From a virus, in IMG/VR virus record IMGVR_UViG_3300004448_000116, positions 1 to 64,000 of that record: DNA of 64,000 nt, one strand, 5' to 3'. Below the pieces are notes generated by a model. That model made no database searches and was not told where the DNA came from. It saw nothing but the letters and a program-made list of their open reading frames with translations. Shown piece by piece: positions 22,681 through 37,600 of the stretch. Every line of letters begins with the position of its first letter. Positions within the stretch are counted from its first letter, which is position 1. The translations under genes were made by a program, and so were the position numbers.

Positions 22681-25600
22681 CACTCTGTGCTGTGGTCACC
22701 GCTGTTAAAAGATGTATCGCCCTTACTACCCTTTGGGTGCAATGTCTGGCTGTGACGAGGCTCAACAGAATAGTCTTCTTTTCTTGCGGCATCGCTTCTG
22801 AAATGCTCCAGTGTGTTCTCACTCATTGTGATACGGGCCACCGGTTGCGTGATGTCAGTCTTGTTATAACCAGATACATCAACTCCGAGAATCTTAGGTC
22901 CTTGGCTCACTGCGGCACTGTTAGCAGGGTTGACACTGTACACAGGTGCGTACGGTGGACTGCTTGGTGTACCTGTACGAGCCGAGGCCGCATCGCTGGT
23001 ATAGATACCATACTTTCCACCTGCTGTGGCGGCGTAAAATGTACCGCCTGCTTGAGGTGCTCCTGACTTAACTGCCATGTTAGAACGGAACAACTGTACA
23101 TGTGAATTATCCAAGACAAAGGCTGGTCGAACCAAGAACTCAATTTCAGAGTCAGCGTGGTTTATGTTCTCAGTCACCGAAGTGTGATTACTATCTTGGT
23201 ATGGGTTAGAGGAAGAAGTTGCTCCGGCCTCGCCCCAGCCAGTCACATCGAGTGCTCCTACCCTGCGCTTCCAGTTCATAACATAGGTACCACCAAGAGC
23301 CCAGAAAGAATGAGCGTCAGATACTTTGATGACTCCTTTGACAGGTTGCCCAGTCCAGTCTAACGCAGTCAGGTCGAGGTGACCAAGTGTACGGTTGCCT
23401 ACATTCATTGCTCCTCGGAGCGTTGTGCGCTGACCCACATCACGGTTGCTGTGTAGGCTGTGCGCTTCTGTTGACATAACAACATACTCACGGCTCACGC
23501 CGTCGTTGAGTTCTCCAAGCGTATCAACATCTAATCCAATTCGTACACCGTCACCGCCGACAGGCTCTGCAAGCATGGTGTCTGTGGTAATTGATTCGGT
23601 CGTTTCATTCACCATGGCTGTTGGTTTGAGAAGACCATCATCGTCGGCAAGGTCGAGCCGTGCACTGATACCACGGTCTGTTTCACCGGCTTGCAGTACA
23701 TCGTTTCTTGGGCGAACTAACCCCTTACCAACGGTAGGCTCAGCAGTCGGTTGAGATAGTACCAACCCCGTCGGCTCAACGGTTTCAGAAATATCCATGA
23801 GTAGGCTTTCGTTGAAATGTGTAGGCCATCGTACGCCGCGCCCATCTCCTCGGTCACCTACTCGCATGGCGTTTGTTGGGTTGAACCAATCTACAATAGC
23901 CATGGCCGCCACATCGTTATTGGCCGTGTTAGAGTTGCCACTCTGTCGGTCAGTACTGGTAGCAAAGAGGCCATTCGCTTCTGGTCGATTACCACTGCCG
24001 CCATCTTCGTATGCGTCTTCTGGGTCCCACGCAGGAGAAATACCAAATCCACGCACTGGGAATCGACGGACATCTTCTCCACGAGTGTTGCCCCACCAAT
24101 CGACCATGTAGTAGCGATGTGCTTGAGCAATCTCTGCAATGTCCAAGCCTGCCCTGTCGCCTGCGTACATCCGTCGCACGCTGGTCGAGTTGCGAATTGT
24201 GCGAACGGGACAGCCAAACGGGCGGGTCATTCTTCGACCATCGCTATATCGGACTTGACGGCCTAATTGGTCTTGGTTGAGGAGTGCGCTGATTTGAGTA
24301 AGTCGTTCCAACACACCTGTGTAGGTCGCAGGGTAATCTGAGTCAGTCACCCAGCCATCATCCTTGTTATCTTGTTGGATGAATGGTCCGTGGTAATAAC
24401 CAAGCAAAGCATTGGCGTTAGCCACTTCTAAGTAGCCTCGGACATAAGGCGACCAGCGTGGGCGGTTGTACGGTTGACGCAAACCAAAGCGATAGCCGAA
24501 GCAAGTGTTGCGGGCATTATCCGACGCTGTTGTCATTTGTGCGTATGTTCGCTCTTCAAGACCGGTGTTGTCGTGGAAACTCACGCAATCAACTCCGAAC
24601 AACTTTCCACCCCATCCAATAAGTGTTTCAAGGAATCCGTCCAAGCGACTGGAGCCTGCTCCTCCTCTGGAGCCACCGGGCCAGTAGCCTGCGAAATTGT
24701 ATTTCTCTGAGCCAATAGTACCCCCTTGGTGCGAAAGATTTTCGTTGGAATCTATTTCTGCGGCAGTACTGGATGCACCGGTACCACCAACAATGGAAGT
24801 GGTTGAAATGCTTATTTCCATGATGGGGAAACGGTTGGTAGTTGAGCCTCCGTCAACACCATTGACGGTCGACGGGCTTGGATTGTTAGCCATCTTACTA
24901 TCGTCAATTACACCCCAAAGCGTTGAAACATACAACTTCGTACCATCATCGCTCCAATCAATACCGGAAATCCAAGGTGTAGCATCGCTATTGGTTTGAG
25001 AAACTGACGCTGACTTGTTAAGGAAATAAGTACGCAAGTCAACGGTGACATCCAGACTCGCAGTGTTCGTAGCAAAGGGTGTCGACAGTGTGTACTCTCG
25101 GACATACCCTTCTGCGAAACTAAGCCACATCTTTGAACCGTCCGCATTGAATAGAATATCACTGATTGTGCTCGCTATTGAGGACGAAGTCCCTTCTGAG
25201 TCGCCACTTGCTACCACATAAGCACTGGCCGCAGTAAATTGTCGCAAAGTGGAGGCATAAGCCATGTAATACTTGCTCCCATCATTGTTCCATGATACTG
25301 CTCTCACTCCATTGCCACCCGATGCTTTTAGGGAACCAGTGAGCGAAATAGTTGTCAAATCAAATGCACTTGAAAGCGTTGCACTTCGTACGCCGTCAGT
25401 ATCATGGAAACCAGCGATGAGCATTTTTGTACCGGTTGGGTCTAAGTCAAAGCCATCACAACTGCTCATGACTGAGTCGCCTATACCTGAACTCTGTTGG
25501 TCGTATGTACCGTTGGTATTTGCTATGTCAATCTTAGAAAATAAGATGTTATCAGTATCGTAATCGTTGTTGTGTCCACGATTAGAAACAATGATGTCAT

Positions 25601-28600
25601 CTCCGGCTACACGAATACCCGTCATCCATGTGGTTGTATTTGCAATCATTTGGAAATTTATACCTCTTCGGTTGGCGGTCGTACCCACAGAATCAGATAT
25701 TTTTTGAAGTGAATATGAGTCGGTGACCGGGGCGGGTGGCCTAATCCAATTCATTCCAAATACGAACGGACCCTTAGATGCCGCATAGAAGAAATCATTG
25801 TAGTGAATTGTTTCAAAGTGTTCAGGGACATTGTTCAATCCTTTCTTGAGAACAGGTGTATCTGTTGCTCCGTTCTTGTCATAGAAGCCTCTGCTATTGT
25901 CATCTGAATAGTAGGTGAAAGGGCGGCCTAAGTTGGGGTGCCACATGCACAAATAGGCATCAGCGAGATGTAGGCTATTGGTATCACGAGTGCCGTTCAT
26001 GGTCTGTGGCATGACCCGAGTTGTCATGCTGACAAGCGAATTAGTGAAAATCTCATCCGCCTTTCGATTGTCATAAGGCCCGCTCAAACGAATAATTGTA
26101 CCGTTAGTCAAGTTATCAAAGAAGAGAGGAGTCACTTCCGTGACGCCTTGGAACTGTGTAGGGGTCCCAAGAGTAGCGTGGGCCAATGTTCCTGTTCGAT
26201 TTGCGTAGGTAGCCGTCTGCCTTTCTCCGTTGGCATCTGTGTATTCCAAAACCTCTCCGTAGTATGCTTTGACTGGGAACAGTTCAGCATTGTCCACATT
26301 GACTGTACTACCTCCAGCGGACGAGGCTGTGACCTTGGCATTGGGGTTCAGAGAGCGAACACGATAGTGCTCGGCGTAAATGTCAGGATAGCATGTAGGG
26401 TAGCCAGCAAGCGTAATCTGAGCACCTACTGCGCCAAAGGTAGCCCTGTTCATTTGATAGTAGTGGTCAGGTGTATGCCACTCCAAATGTCTGAAATATG
26501 TAGCGGCTGATGCGGTTGCTCCGTCCTTGTGCAACTGTGCCCACCACGGCACTGTGAGCGTAAATCCGGGTGTAGTCTGAATAAACATGTTGGGGTGGTA
26601 AGGCAAGGTGCGTCTGCTAAATGCAGGGGATGTGGTTTCTTCCACACCAAGAGCGTTGTAGTTAGCCAGTGGAGGCAAGTTCGTAAATTGACTGGAAGCA
26701 TCAGGCTCAATGTCAAGCATGATTTCGTTGAGCATGATTTCACAACCTCTGACATCCGCCATGATTGCCTCTGCCAAAATCAAGGTGTAGGCTCCGTTTG
26801 TGTTGCTCCCATCATCATGAGCAATAGCAACTACGGTGTTGACCTGCTGACCTGTGAGTTCAGTGACCTTACTTCCAGATTCTGAGGGTGCCTTCACTGC
26901 ATCTGAATGGTTGCTATGATAGCCAGAGAGTTGTTGCTTAAACACATTTGGTTGAATAATAATCTGGTATGCCCCAACTTCCATAGGGTCAGGGAAATGA
27001 TTATTCAGAGTGTAGGAACCGGCGGCTTCCAGTACAATTGAATGGCCTCCCTGTGAATTGGTTGTGCCTGCACTACCTTTTGATGCGGCTATGCCATAAC
27101 CATCGAACTTGACTTTGGTTTCAGTCAAGAGAGTGAATGCACCGCCGTGAATGTCGGACGGGCCGTGAGGGGCGGATGCTCCTGAAAACCAAACCAGCGG
27201 GTCACGACGGTTAAGTCGTTCAAGTAAATCGGCACCGCTGTACTGACTTGACATATCATCCTCAAAGGTTGAAGAGGTTGTAATTTGATTTGCTTGACCA
27301 AGATTGTAAAGTCGTTGATACGCAGGATGAGCATAGTGCCCCGGCATCAAAGCCATTGTTGGTGTGACATAATGATGACCCATGCGAGGAATAGGCATAG
27401 GCGTCATCTTAGGTGCGGCAAGAGCAGTAGAGGGAGTTCCATTAACTGCCGACCAATCAATGGTTTTCATATCTGGACTTGCTCCACTGTATTCACTGTG
27501 GTCACGCAATCGTCGGGAGGCAAAGAAACGGGTGCTACCAGCAGGCATGAAGTATGATGGTACAACCTTGAGTCCGGTCTTACCAGTCACGAAAGAAACA
27601 AAGTCTGGACTGTACACAACACCTGTAAATTTATTAGTTCCTTTACCAGTATAAGAGGCTAACACGCCCTTGTTTGTTGCAGGGTCGTACACTCGTAAGA
27701 ACCAGCGACCGCCGCTTGGTTCTGAGTTGTCTAACCATGTATCACTTTCGGGTGTACTACCAACTGTGATTTCAGCACCCGAATAACCACTGTAAGTCAG
27801 TTCATCAACATCATAGCGGTGTGTCATTGTCACACCCACACGAGTCACATGGAATTGCAAAGAGCGGTCATGTGGTTCGTATGCTGTGTTCAAAGGAGCG
27901 TTGTCGGTGTGTGACTCCCAGCCCTTTGAAGAACTGGCAGGGAACGCTAAGCGGTCATCAGAAAGGTCCGTACCGTCTTGCGACAGGTGTTCCCAGCCAT
28001 TATTCTCCCAAGTAGGCCAAAGCCTTGGTCCATCGTAGGTTTCTTTGAATGTATCAGTTATGGACGGCTGGGCTTGAGCAGGGTGCATCAAACCACCAGA
28101 GCCCATGGTTTCGTTTTGGTAAGCCTGTATTCGGTCGAAGCCCGGTCGAACAATGATGTTGCCGGGGATTTCGTCAGCGTTGGGCAATCGAATTTTCATG
28201 TTAGGTGATACGCCAGAGCCAGCAATAGCAGGGGCCAAGCCCTCTATGTCACGGTCACTTACATGTCTGAAATCCATGATGACTGTGCCCAAAGGACTGC
28301 CACCCTCAAGACGATGTTCTTGGCCTGTGTCATCAACAACTTGCATGCTTTCAAATTGCAAGTGCTCGTTGGGTATAATCAGAGCGTTTTCCTTTTCGTT
28401 GATGTGCTTCTGTGCCAGTTGAGGGTGGCTCAGTTCCTGTGCTTGGATGATTGGGAACATAGCACTGTTCGTCGACTCAAAGGAGAATCGACAATTGCCC
28501 AGAATCTTTTCCCCAACTGTCTTGTAAGACCCACCGTCTTTGCGAACAGTCCAAGGTATCATACCAAGACCACGAGCATTTGATGCAGGCATGGTTAAGT

Positions 28601-31600
28601 TGCCACCATCCATTCTTTTCCAAACAATGTGTTCTTCTGTAAAGTTGCGAGCCGCACTCTTTGTATCGTAGTACTTGTACAGCCCTGCTGATGTACCATG
28701 ATACTCTGTACGAGAAGCAATTCCCACACATTCTTGTACCAAAGTTTCTGCCAGAGTGTGTAATTGGTTGGTCGGCATGATTGACTTATCCCAGAACAAA
28801 TCTCCTGTTGGGCTTTGACAAGGGTCTGCCCGACTAACATGGCTGGCTGAGGTGACCCGTGCATTTGGATAGGCAACTGTGTCGACATCCGGGTAGGCTG
28901 TGAAATCTGTGCTTGCTCGGATGTTTGCTTCAACATGAGGTCCTGCTGTGGCAGGAGCGTTGTACCGACTCTTGTTGTGAACCCTGCTTGTATTCCAAGC
29001 CTGCGTACCTGCTCTCAAGATGTTGCCGTCTGCCTTGACAGAAAGCCAATCACCAGATGCAATTATGCCATCTCTGTCTGTTTTGGCTATGAGAGGCAAT
29101 TCACTTTCATGACTGACTGCTACCAAGTGACGGCTGGAAAGACCATGTACGCAAAAATCACTGACTAACGATGAAGGTGTATCTGTTATTCCAACAGGTG
29201 GGGATGATGCTAAGCAAGTTTCAGCAGAGCCATACGGAGCGAAGCCTAAGAATGGATGCCAAGCACCAAGTCCAGCAGGAAATTTAGTTCCCCCAATCGA
29301 GGTACCGTTGTAGGAATTCAGATAGGAATACGCCTCTCCTGCCCAACCAACTGCCCCTATGGGCTTGGTACGGTCGACTGCATCCATGAAGCCGTTGAAG
29401 TGCACCTGTGTCATGTGTTCACGAGATTGAGTCGTGTTGTTGTATTGGTGCGTACCTGCTTTGGTCCAGACATAGATTTTGACTGGTCCATTATCTCCGT
29501 TGACCTGAGCGGCGGCTATGGCCGCCTTTGTTGTGGGGTCAACCAAATTAGTGCTGTTCGTTATACCGTTCTTGCCAAGCGTGAAAGTTGAGCCGCTGTA
29601 AGACACATAGGGAGCAAAGGCAGACTTAGTACCGTTGCTTACACGCAACCAACCGTATGTAGGTAATGTGGTTGGCAAAGTAGCAGTTGCCTGCAAGGTC
29701 GCAACTGCACCATCTTCTGCGGTATAGCCATCTGCTACTGCATCAAGGGCCACCCAACCATAGCGGTCTTGCTTGCCTGCGTGTTGCATAGTTGGCAGGA
29801 AGGTACCACCTATTGCTTTCAATGGGTCTGCACCAGCGAATGTATTGATACCTGCGGCAAGCACTGTGGCCAGTTCTTCTGCATTCTGACAGCGTGTGGC
29901 GTCTATGATAAAGAAATTACCCGAAGCGTCTGCATGAGAATAGGCTTTGGCAATTGCACTGCTCACACGGAAAACGGATGGATTACGAGTGTCCCCACTG
30001 CCTGTGGCCAGCCTGTTAGTTGATGAAGGGTTTTTCACATTGCGGATTATATGGTTGTCTAAGAAATGACCACCGGGGTGGTAGCCTCCGTCCATGTGCC
30101 AAAGGCTGTTGGACGCTTTGGTGTTGGCTATGGCTCCTATGAAAGTACCTGCGTAATTCTTAAACACATCATCGAAAGGATGCGCGTAGGCAACAGGACT
30201 GCTCGGACCGAAGTGACTATCGTAGTACCGTCCCTTGCCTGCCGCTTGCCCATAGAAACGAGAATTAGGCATACCCTTGGTCGGCTCCCAATTGAGAATC
30301 CAGTTGTACCCTGATATGTTGCTGGCTTGGTATTCTTTGGTTGGTGGTAGGTTGGCAGAGAACCCGTAAAGAGTACTACCTCCGTGAGAAATCAAATTAG
30401 GCAGGAACGATTCTCCAGCAGGGTGAGCACTTGGTACTGCACTGTACCCGTTTCCTGTTGTAATAATGTCAGATAACTGTGGCTCATACGACTGGAAGTT
30501 GTGAGGAACAGCCTGCCCCGGTCCAAAGACCAAGTAGGTGGTAGCGTCACCTGCGGCCGATGTGGCCGAATATCGTGCGTGAGGATGAGAAAAGCGCAGT
30601 ACGATTGGACTCGGGCGGTTGCAATTGACTGTCTTCCCACCGCCTGCGTATGTGACTCCTGTCGAAGAAGCGTTGGTGTTATTTCCACCATCTAAGTCAG
30701 GGCTCAGCATGGCATCTTTGTTGAAGAACGGTGGGTAGTGCTGTCCATTATGCTGATTGAGATAAGGTGTACCGGGGAACATAGCCAGCATAGCGTTAGT
30801 ATCAATCAGTGCATAGGAGCCAGCGGCTTCACCTACATTCTGCATACCAGCAGAGCCAGTCGGTCCAGATGAATATGGGTGAGTGTAAAATTCCTCATAA
30901 TCGTTTTGTGTTCCGTCGTTAATGTCGAGCGTGACTCCAGAGAAACCGCCGCCAAAGTACAGAGGTACCCATCTGTCAACACTGGAACGGCCACCACGGA
31001 AGTATAGGAATGGCTCTCCATGATGGCTACCTGTTGTACGAATACCGTCACAGTCATGGAATTTCAAAAGATTGCCGTGGTTGACAATGACATCCCCAGC
31101 GGCAACATTGCTAACAAAGTCAGCCGAATGATTGAGCAAATCTAATTTGTTCTCAGCGGCTCCTGCCTTGCTGACCGCTCTGGCCCAGTCTGTGTCACCT
31201 CTCCAGAAGACAACCTCTTCACTCCAAGCATTAGCATCGTTAGACGCTGGAGTCATGGCGAGGTAAAGATACTCATTAGATGGAAGCACCAAGTGGTCAG
31301 GTGTGGTACTCGTGTCCTTTGAGCCTATGTTGACCATCACAGTGTTGACGCACGGCGTGATTCGGTCACCGGGCAAGCGGATGTAAGTGTCCCCTCTGAG
31401 ATTGTCACGCCACTGCTTGACATTGACGGAATCGTTAAGGCTGTCAACAAGTACAGGGGTTGCGGTGTTAGCATTGGGTCCACGATACTTTGTGGTGATA
31501 TGAAGAACAGTGGCCGGGATGTAGCCGACATCGAGCCTAACACCGGCCGCAATTTCTGCCCCAGTCAGTCCGCCCAAATGATTTGTCCCTGTTCCAAGAT

Positions 31601-34600
31601 TGCTTGCCGCCGCTTGAATGCCCCAATCCTTGCCAACAGACGATTGGAATAAGTGCCGCAGGGGTGTGACCTTGTGTTTGGAACTGTGTGCCTTGATGCG
31701 TATAGCGTCAGGTGCGACACCCCATTCTCCAAGCGTTTTGCCGTCTGGAGCCAAGTAAGATGTACAGTCAAATGAGGTGGCACTCACATCTTCAGTGTTC
31801 GGGTCTTCCATGTTGATGGCATGATTGACCGCCGCCGCAATGACTTCATCGGTGAGGAGCGAAGTGAAATTGATACGAGGACTAAAAATTCGTGTGACTG
31901 CACTGGAGTAGCCTGAGCCTATGTTTTTAACGCCGTACAGATAATGAATACCAGAGGCACCAGCCTTGGCGTAATGAGAGCGGCTTGTGTAGTAGTATGT
32001 TTCTCCATTGTTTGCTGTGCCAGCAACATCGTTTAATTGGATAAGCCCGCTGTCAGGCAGACCAAGATAGCCCAGAATATCTGTGTGCGCCAAGTTGCTA
32101 CCAGTGCCGTAAGGAGCGGCTAAAACAATTTTGAAATTGTCATTTGAGCCGTCCTTTTGGAAGGTAGCAGATATGCCCACAGCAGGTGAATTGTAAGTGT
32201 TCCAAAGATTGCCACGGAAGGATTGCTTTGTACCACCAGTGTACTGTCCGCAGACATCACCTTTGCCACTGATGTGCTTTCCTATGGTGAAGCCACCCTG
32301 CCCGACATCACGGTCATCAAAGTGAATAATGACTTCGTTGTCCAATGTAGGCGGCAAACGAGTCAAAGAATTGCCCAGTGCCTCGCCGTATTGCTTGTAC
32401 GCCATTCTGATGGTGTGGCTATCTCCACGGTGGTCAACCATGCGGATGCCGTACAGTTGTCCTGTACCCATCTTGTCAGGCCGAATGTCATCGTCAGGTA
32501 TGTAGCCACCACCACTCTGGTTGACAAGGCCGTGTTGCTTGGTACCAGCGGCTAAATCTTTGTCGCCGTAAATGTAATCGTAGCGAGTGGAAACGCCATC
32601 TCTTCCCATTCCCCACTTACCAGCATCGGGTGCCCAGCCCGGAATGCCTGCTTGTGTTAATCCACCAAAGTTGATTCGGGCCTTTGCTTGTGTTCCCACC
32701 CGCAGACCCTCAACGAGAACCTTTCCGTCTGATTTAGGCTCAAAACTGGCATTGAGAATAGTGTTGCTACTGCGACCAGTAGCGTGCTCATCTGTCGAGT
32801 GAGCGTTAATCGCACCCGAGCCGTGTACTTCTGGACCAAAGTCGAGTGTGTTTTGGTAGTCTGCATCGACTTCCTCCATTGGAATGTACTCTCGGAGCGT
32901 AGTGATTGGGGCAAACGGACGACCAAACTTGGTGATTGGCATTGGTGCAGGATGCATGTTTTCACCATCCATCTCATCTGGCTGGCACCAGTAGTTGCGA
33001 AAACGCCCTCCGTGACCGATGAGGTACTCTGGTCTGTACGGAGCCTGTCCATTTGAGTTATCCATCCAAGCACAGAAGTTGCGACCAGATGCACCGGGCA
33101 CAGTCGAGTGAACTATAATCGAGTAGCCCTTCTTGCCTTCTGCGTTATTGACGACTCTGCCAAGGTGAGCACGCATGTACCCCATGTGTGTACCTCGGTC
33201 ATGACTGCCGAAAGCCGTATCAGAATTCCAGAAAGGAGCAGGGTCGTGTGTTGAACCAGTAGCGGCAAAGTCTGCTTTCTGATGAGGGGCAGTAGGGTCT
33301 TTGCGAGGATTGGTACTGGTCGCTGAATGACCTTTCCCTAAATCAAACCTATCGGCCTCGCCCAAAAATTGGTCAGCCGGTCGACGAGCATGAGTTCGTC
33401 CTGTTTTTGCCCCAGCCTGATTGATGCGGCGGACAACCTCTCTTGCGGCCGCCTCGATGTCAGTGATACCTTGGCGGACTCCTATTTCTCCAAAGTCAAG
33501 AGTGAGCCTACGGACGAAATCCATTTGGTTCCAATGTGGCAAATGTTGCAGGCGGCTTTCTTCGTGCCCAGACAAATCAAGTGTTGAAGACCTAATGCCT
33601 TTCATGGATAGGAATGCAGGGACTGCTCTCGTACCGTCAGGTGTATCGAATAATGTGGCTGTTTCAGATGTCGAAGAGTCTATTTGGTTATGTATGTTCT
33701 CTGGGTTTCCATACTCTGTGACATCGTCATTTGTTCTTCGCATAGTTGCAGTGACATCGGGTATATGATTATGATAACCTGTTGCATGTGTGGCAATCGT
33801 CACATTGAGTTGCCCTGAATTGTTGTGCGCCATAGCCGCTTCCATGAATTCAGACTTAGCAGTTGAGGCCGTTCCTTTGTGTTGACTTGGAAAACCGTTA
33901 GCCACATCGACAGGTGTTTTGACCTTGGCTGTCGCAGGGCTACTTTGAACTTGCATCCAAAGGTCTTGGAAAGCAATGAACTCTCGGTCATGAGCGACAT
34001 CGTAAAGCAACACACGAGCATAGTCTTCTGTGCACTGATACGGGTCCAAATAGGCCACAGTAGGAGCCAGTGTAGCACTAAGCCCCAGTGCTTCGTAGTT
34101 TAACTCAATCGTCTTGTTGATGTGTTGTACAAAGTTGCGGCTCGTTTCCAAGCAGGAATTACCAATCAAGAAATTCTCCATCGGTATGCTTTCACGAGGT
34201 GTGGTTGCAAAATCACTTGCTCCTCCGAGGAAACCTGTCCATACTTGCCCTTCGTTGAGCGTGCCTCTGCTCTTACAGAACAGCCCCTCCACTGAATGTG
34301 GATTGGTGTATTGCATGTTCATCCAGACGGTATCTCCGTCCCTGAGCCCACCGGGGCAGAATGGATTAGCCCATTTGGTGTTGAGTAGTTGTGTGTTCAA
34401 AGTAGCAGGAAGCGTTGAGCCAGTTGCATGGAAATCAACAAGAGTGATTTCTGTACCTGCACTTGGGTTAAAGCCACTATCAATAGTAATCAAAGAAAGC
34501 ACATTGCCCGTGCGTGTTTTGTAGTGTGCATGCTTGTAGGCACTTGCAGTGCTATCATAGTACCGAACTCGATACGCATGTGTACTGTGAGAAGTGGTCG

Positions 34601-37600
34601 CTGGCCATGTTTCAGATGATTCAAGCGTAAGATTCGGACTGCTGAAAGCCTCAACGATGGCACGGGCTCTTTTGTTTTGTACATGAGGTAGGTGCGGATT
34701 CGTGCTGGGACCAGAGCGGAATTCAACGGCAGAAACATATTGTTTCAATCCGTAGTCTATGTTGCCACCCTGTGTCATTACATTTGCTCGGTCGTAATAG
34801 AACTCGGAACGCTGTTCAAATCCTGCACTTGACAGCAACGGATTGTCAGCAATCGATGTGTAATTCATGTTTTGAATTCCCTGAGCAGGGGAAATTCGAC
34901 TACCGACTTGGTAATCCCGAAGGAAGTTGGAAGAGAACGCCCATGCATCATCCGCCGCCGCATTTCCTGCAACGGTCAGATAGTTGTTGGTTGTATCGAT
35001 GGCACTGTAAATCACCCACTCGCCATTCTTTGTAAATGCTGAACGGAATCTGAGTGCGCCTCCTATGCCTCCTATGACAACAGGAGCGGCCGAGGGTATT
35101 GGGAAAAGGCTCGCATCTTTCACATAGATGCGTCTGTTAGAACTGTCATACTCAGCACTGATGGTTGTACCACGCTTGTGTGTCTTTTGAGATACAGGAT
35201 GTGAGAATGCACTGTGAACTTGTGGGTCTTCTGGTGCCACGCTCTTTGGTCTTCGACCAACAGGGTTGGGTGCCCATGTAGGTGCAGTGTAGGTCGCATC
35301 AAGATGCAACTTCATACTGTTGTCAGGACCGGGGAACACACCTGCGACAGGGTCATCAAAGAAAAATTCTTCAAAGAGCGGGAACTCAATCATAGCCCGT
35401 GTGCTGGCATATTGAGTACCCAACTGATAATCGTGCTGTACTGTGTCCAATGTTTGGAAAAGTCTGTCGTTGATGGTTGTGCCGTCAGGAGCAATGGACT
35501 CTGCGTTGAACTTGTCATCCACTTGCAAATAACCGCCGATTGCGATTGCTGTCCCTGTCTTCCAATCTGCAAACGAGGCGGCTTCTGTACCATCGAAGAG
35601 GACGAATTTGCCTGAGCCCAAATGTGTAGTACCAGAAGCAAATGTGAATACACTCCCTGTCTTTGAAGTGTATTCTGCGGAGGCAAACAACTGATTGTCT
35701 GCCCCTTCAATTCCGGGCTTTTGCAGGAAGATTTTTCCTACCTTTGGAAAGCAATAAGTTCCCCATGATGCGAGGTCAGTGGCATTATTATTGAGCGGTA
35801 CGACTGTAATGGTGGTGCTACCAAGTGCACTCACCTTCGTAGTACAGTCCCTACGAGTCGACCAGCCAAGTCGTGCCGTTGGACTTGGGTCCCAAGTCGG
35901 CTTGGTGTTGACCGCTCCTTGTCCTACTCCACCCATAGTCATCGTGACTACTGGGCTACCGGGCATAATTTCCTTGACAATATGTGAATCGGGAGCACCG
36001 TCGCCCTTGACATTGACAGAATTGGACAATGCATCTGCGACCAGACCGTGTGCTCGCATAACCGTGTCATTCTGAGCGTTGCTATCAAAATCAACGACTT
36101 TACCACGACCAACAACATACTGAACGATGACGGTGTTGGGCTCTGAGTCGTCTTTGTTTGTCAGCATCTTTGTCAGTTGACTAAACCTACGGCGGTCAGA
36201 GGGCTGTACAACAACACGAGTCCGGCCGCTCTTTGTGCGATGGCCTATGATGTCAAACACTTCATTGACAGCGGTGCTTTGATTTGTTGAACTGACGGTC
36301 TGCATCAGCGGTTGATGGAACAACTCTTCATTATCGGCTACTGTTCCAGCAATACCTGCGCTTATACCAATGGCTGTGGAAGATAGGCTCGTAATTGCAC
36401 CAAGCAACAGGCCCTTTTGAGTGTACACATTGAGTCCTACTCCGAATTTGGTAGTGGCGTCAACACCATCGACTGTGATTGAAGTAGCAGTTGCCGAATA
36501 GCCTCCGCCATTGTTGACAAGTACACCCGTACGAGGACGGACTTCTTTCTTGAACTCCGCTTGAAAGTTCCCAGATGCTTCTAAATTGGGTGTGATTTGT
36601 TCGTTAATCGATGCTGAGATTACCAATTTATGGAAAAATGATTTGTGGACAGTGTTATCGTAAAGCGCAGATGCAATCACCTGCGGTGCTTTCTGTACAG
36701 AGTCAGTTGAATGTAGCGGAAGATAGTTGTCAGGGGTCAGAGAAACATCCAGTTGTGTTTCTGCAATAGTACCTTCCGAATCATCGCCTACAAGCCCGCC
36801 GTCCTCAATGTAAAAGGACGAGTCAGAATCAAATTCCAGCACACCACCCGGTGCATAGAGAACTGCTGTTCCAGCAGATATGTCTGAATGGATGAGGTCA
36901 ACCATCTTAACGCCAGATGCCAATTGCGTGTTGCCACTTGGAATTGTTTTTTCAATCAAAAGAGCACTGCCACGCAACGACACATTAACAATTGCACCCG
37001 TGACTGCGGCAGTTTGGAATGCTGATGTAGGTGCAGAGGAGAATGTCAGCGTTTTTGCACTGTGGTCGAGCGTAGCCGTAATGGAAGAAGCACCTGCTAC
37101 CTCTCCTGCTATGCTGATGTAGTCGGCACGGATAGTAGTGCCTGTTTTACCAAATGCCTCTGTGCTTTGGAATTTAATTACGCTGGAAGAATAATTGTGG
37201 GTCAGCCGTCCTGTGGCGGCATGTTTCATACCCGTACCTGCAAAGTCGATTGCGTTGTAATGCACCTGTACGAATGGAGCGTAATCGTATGTTGAAAGAC
37301 TGGGTACCTTGAGAATCGCTACTCTTGACTCAGTGGATGGAGTCATGTGACGAGTGTGTGCATCACCCGTAGGAGAAGTATCGCCCATGTTTCTCAAAGC
37401 AAATGACTCTGCGTCAAAGCCATCGCCACCTATGGCAAGAAGGGCTCGTTGAGTATCATCGACACCAGCCATTCCGTTTTCAACAGCCTGAGTTGGAACA
37501 GACGAAAAGGCCAATCCTGAAACATCGTATGGTCCAAACAAGTCATTGAAGACAACAGGACTACCGGGTGGGACACAATCTGACAAATCAGAATACTGTG

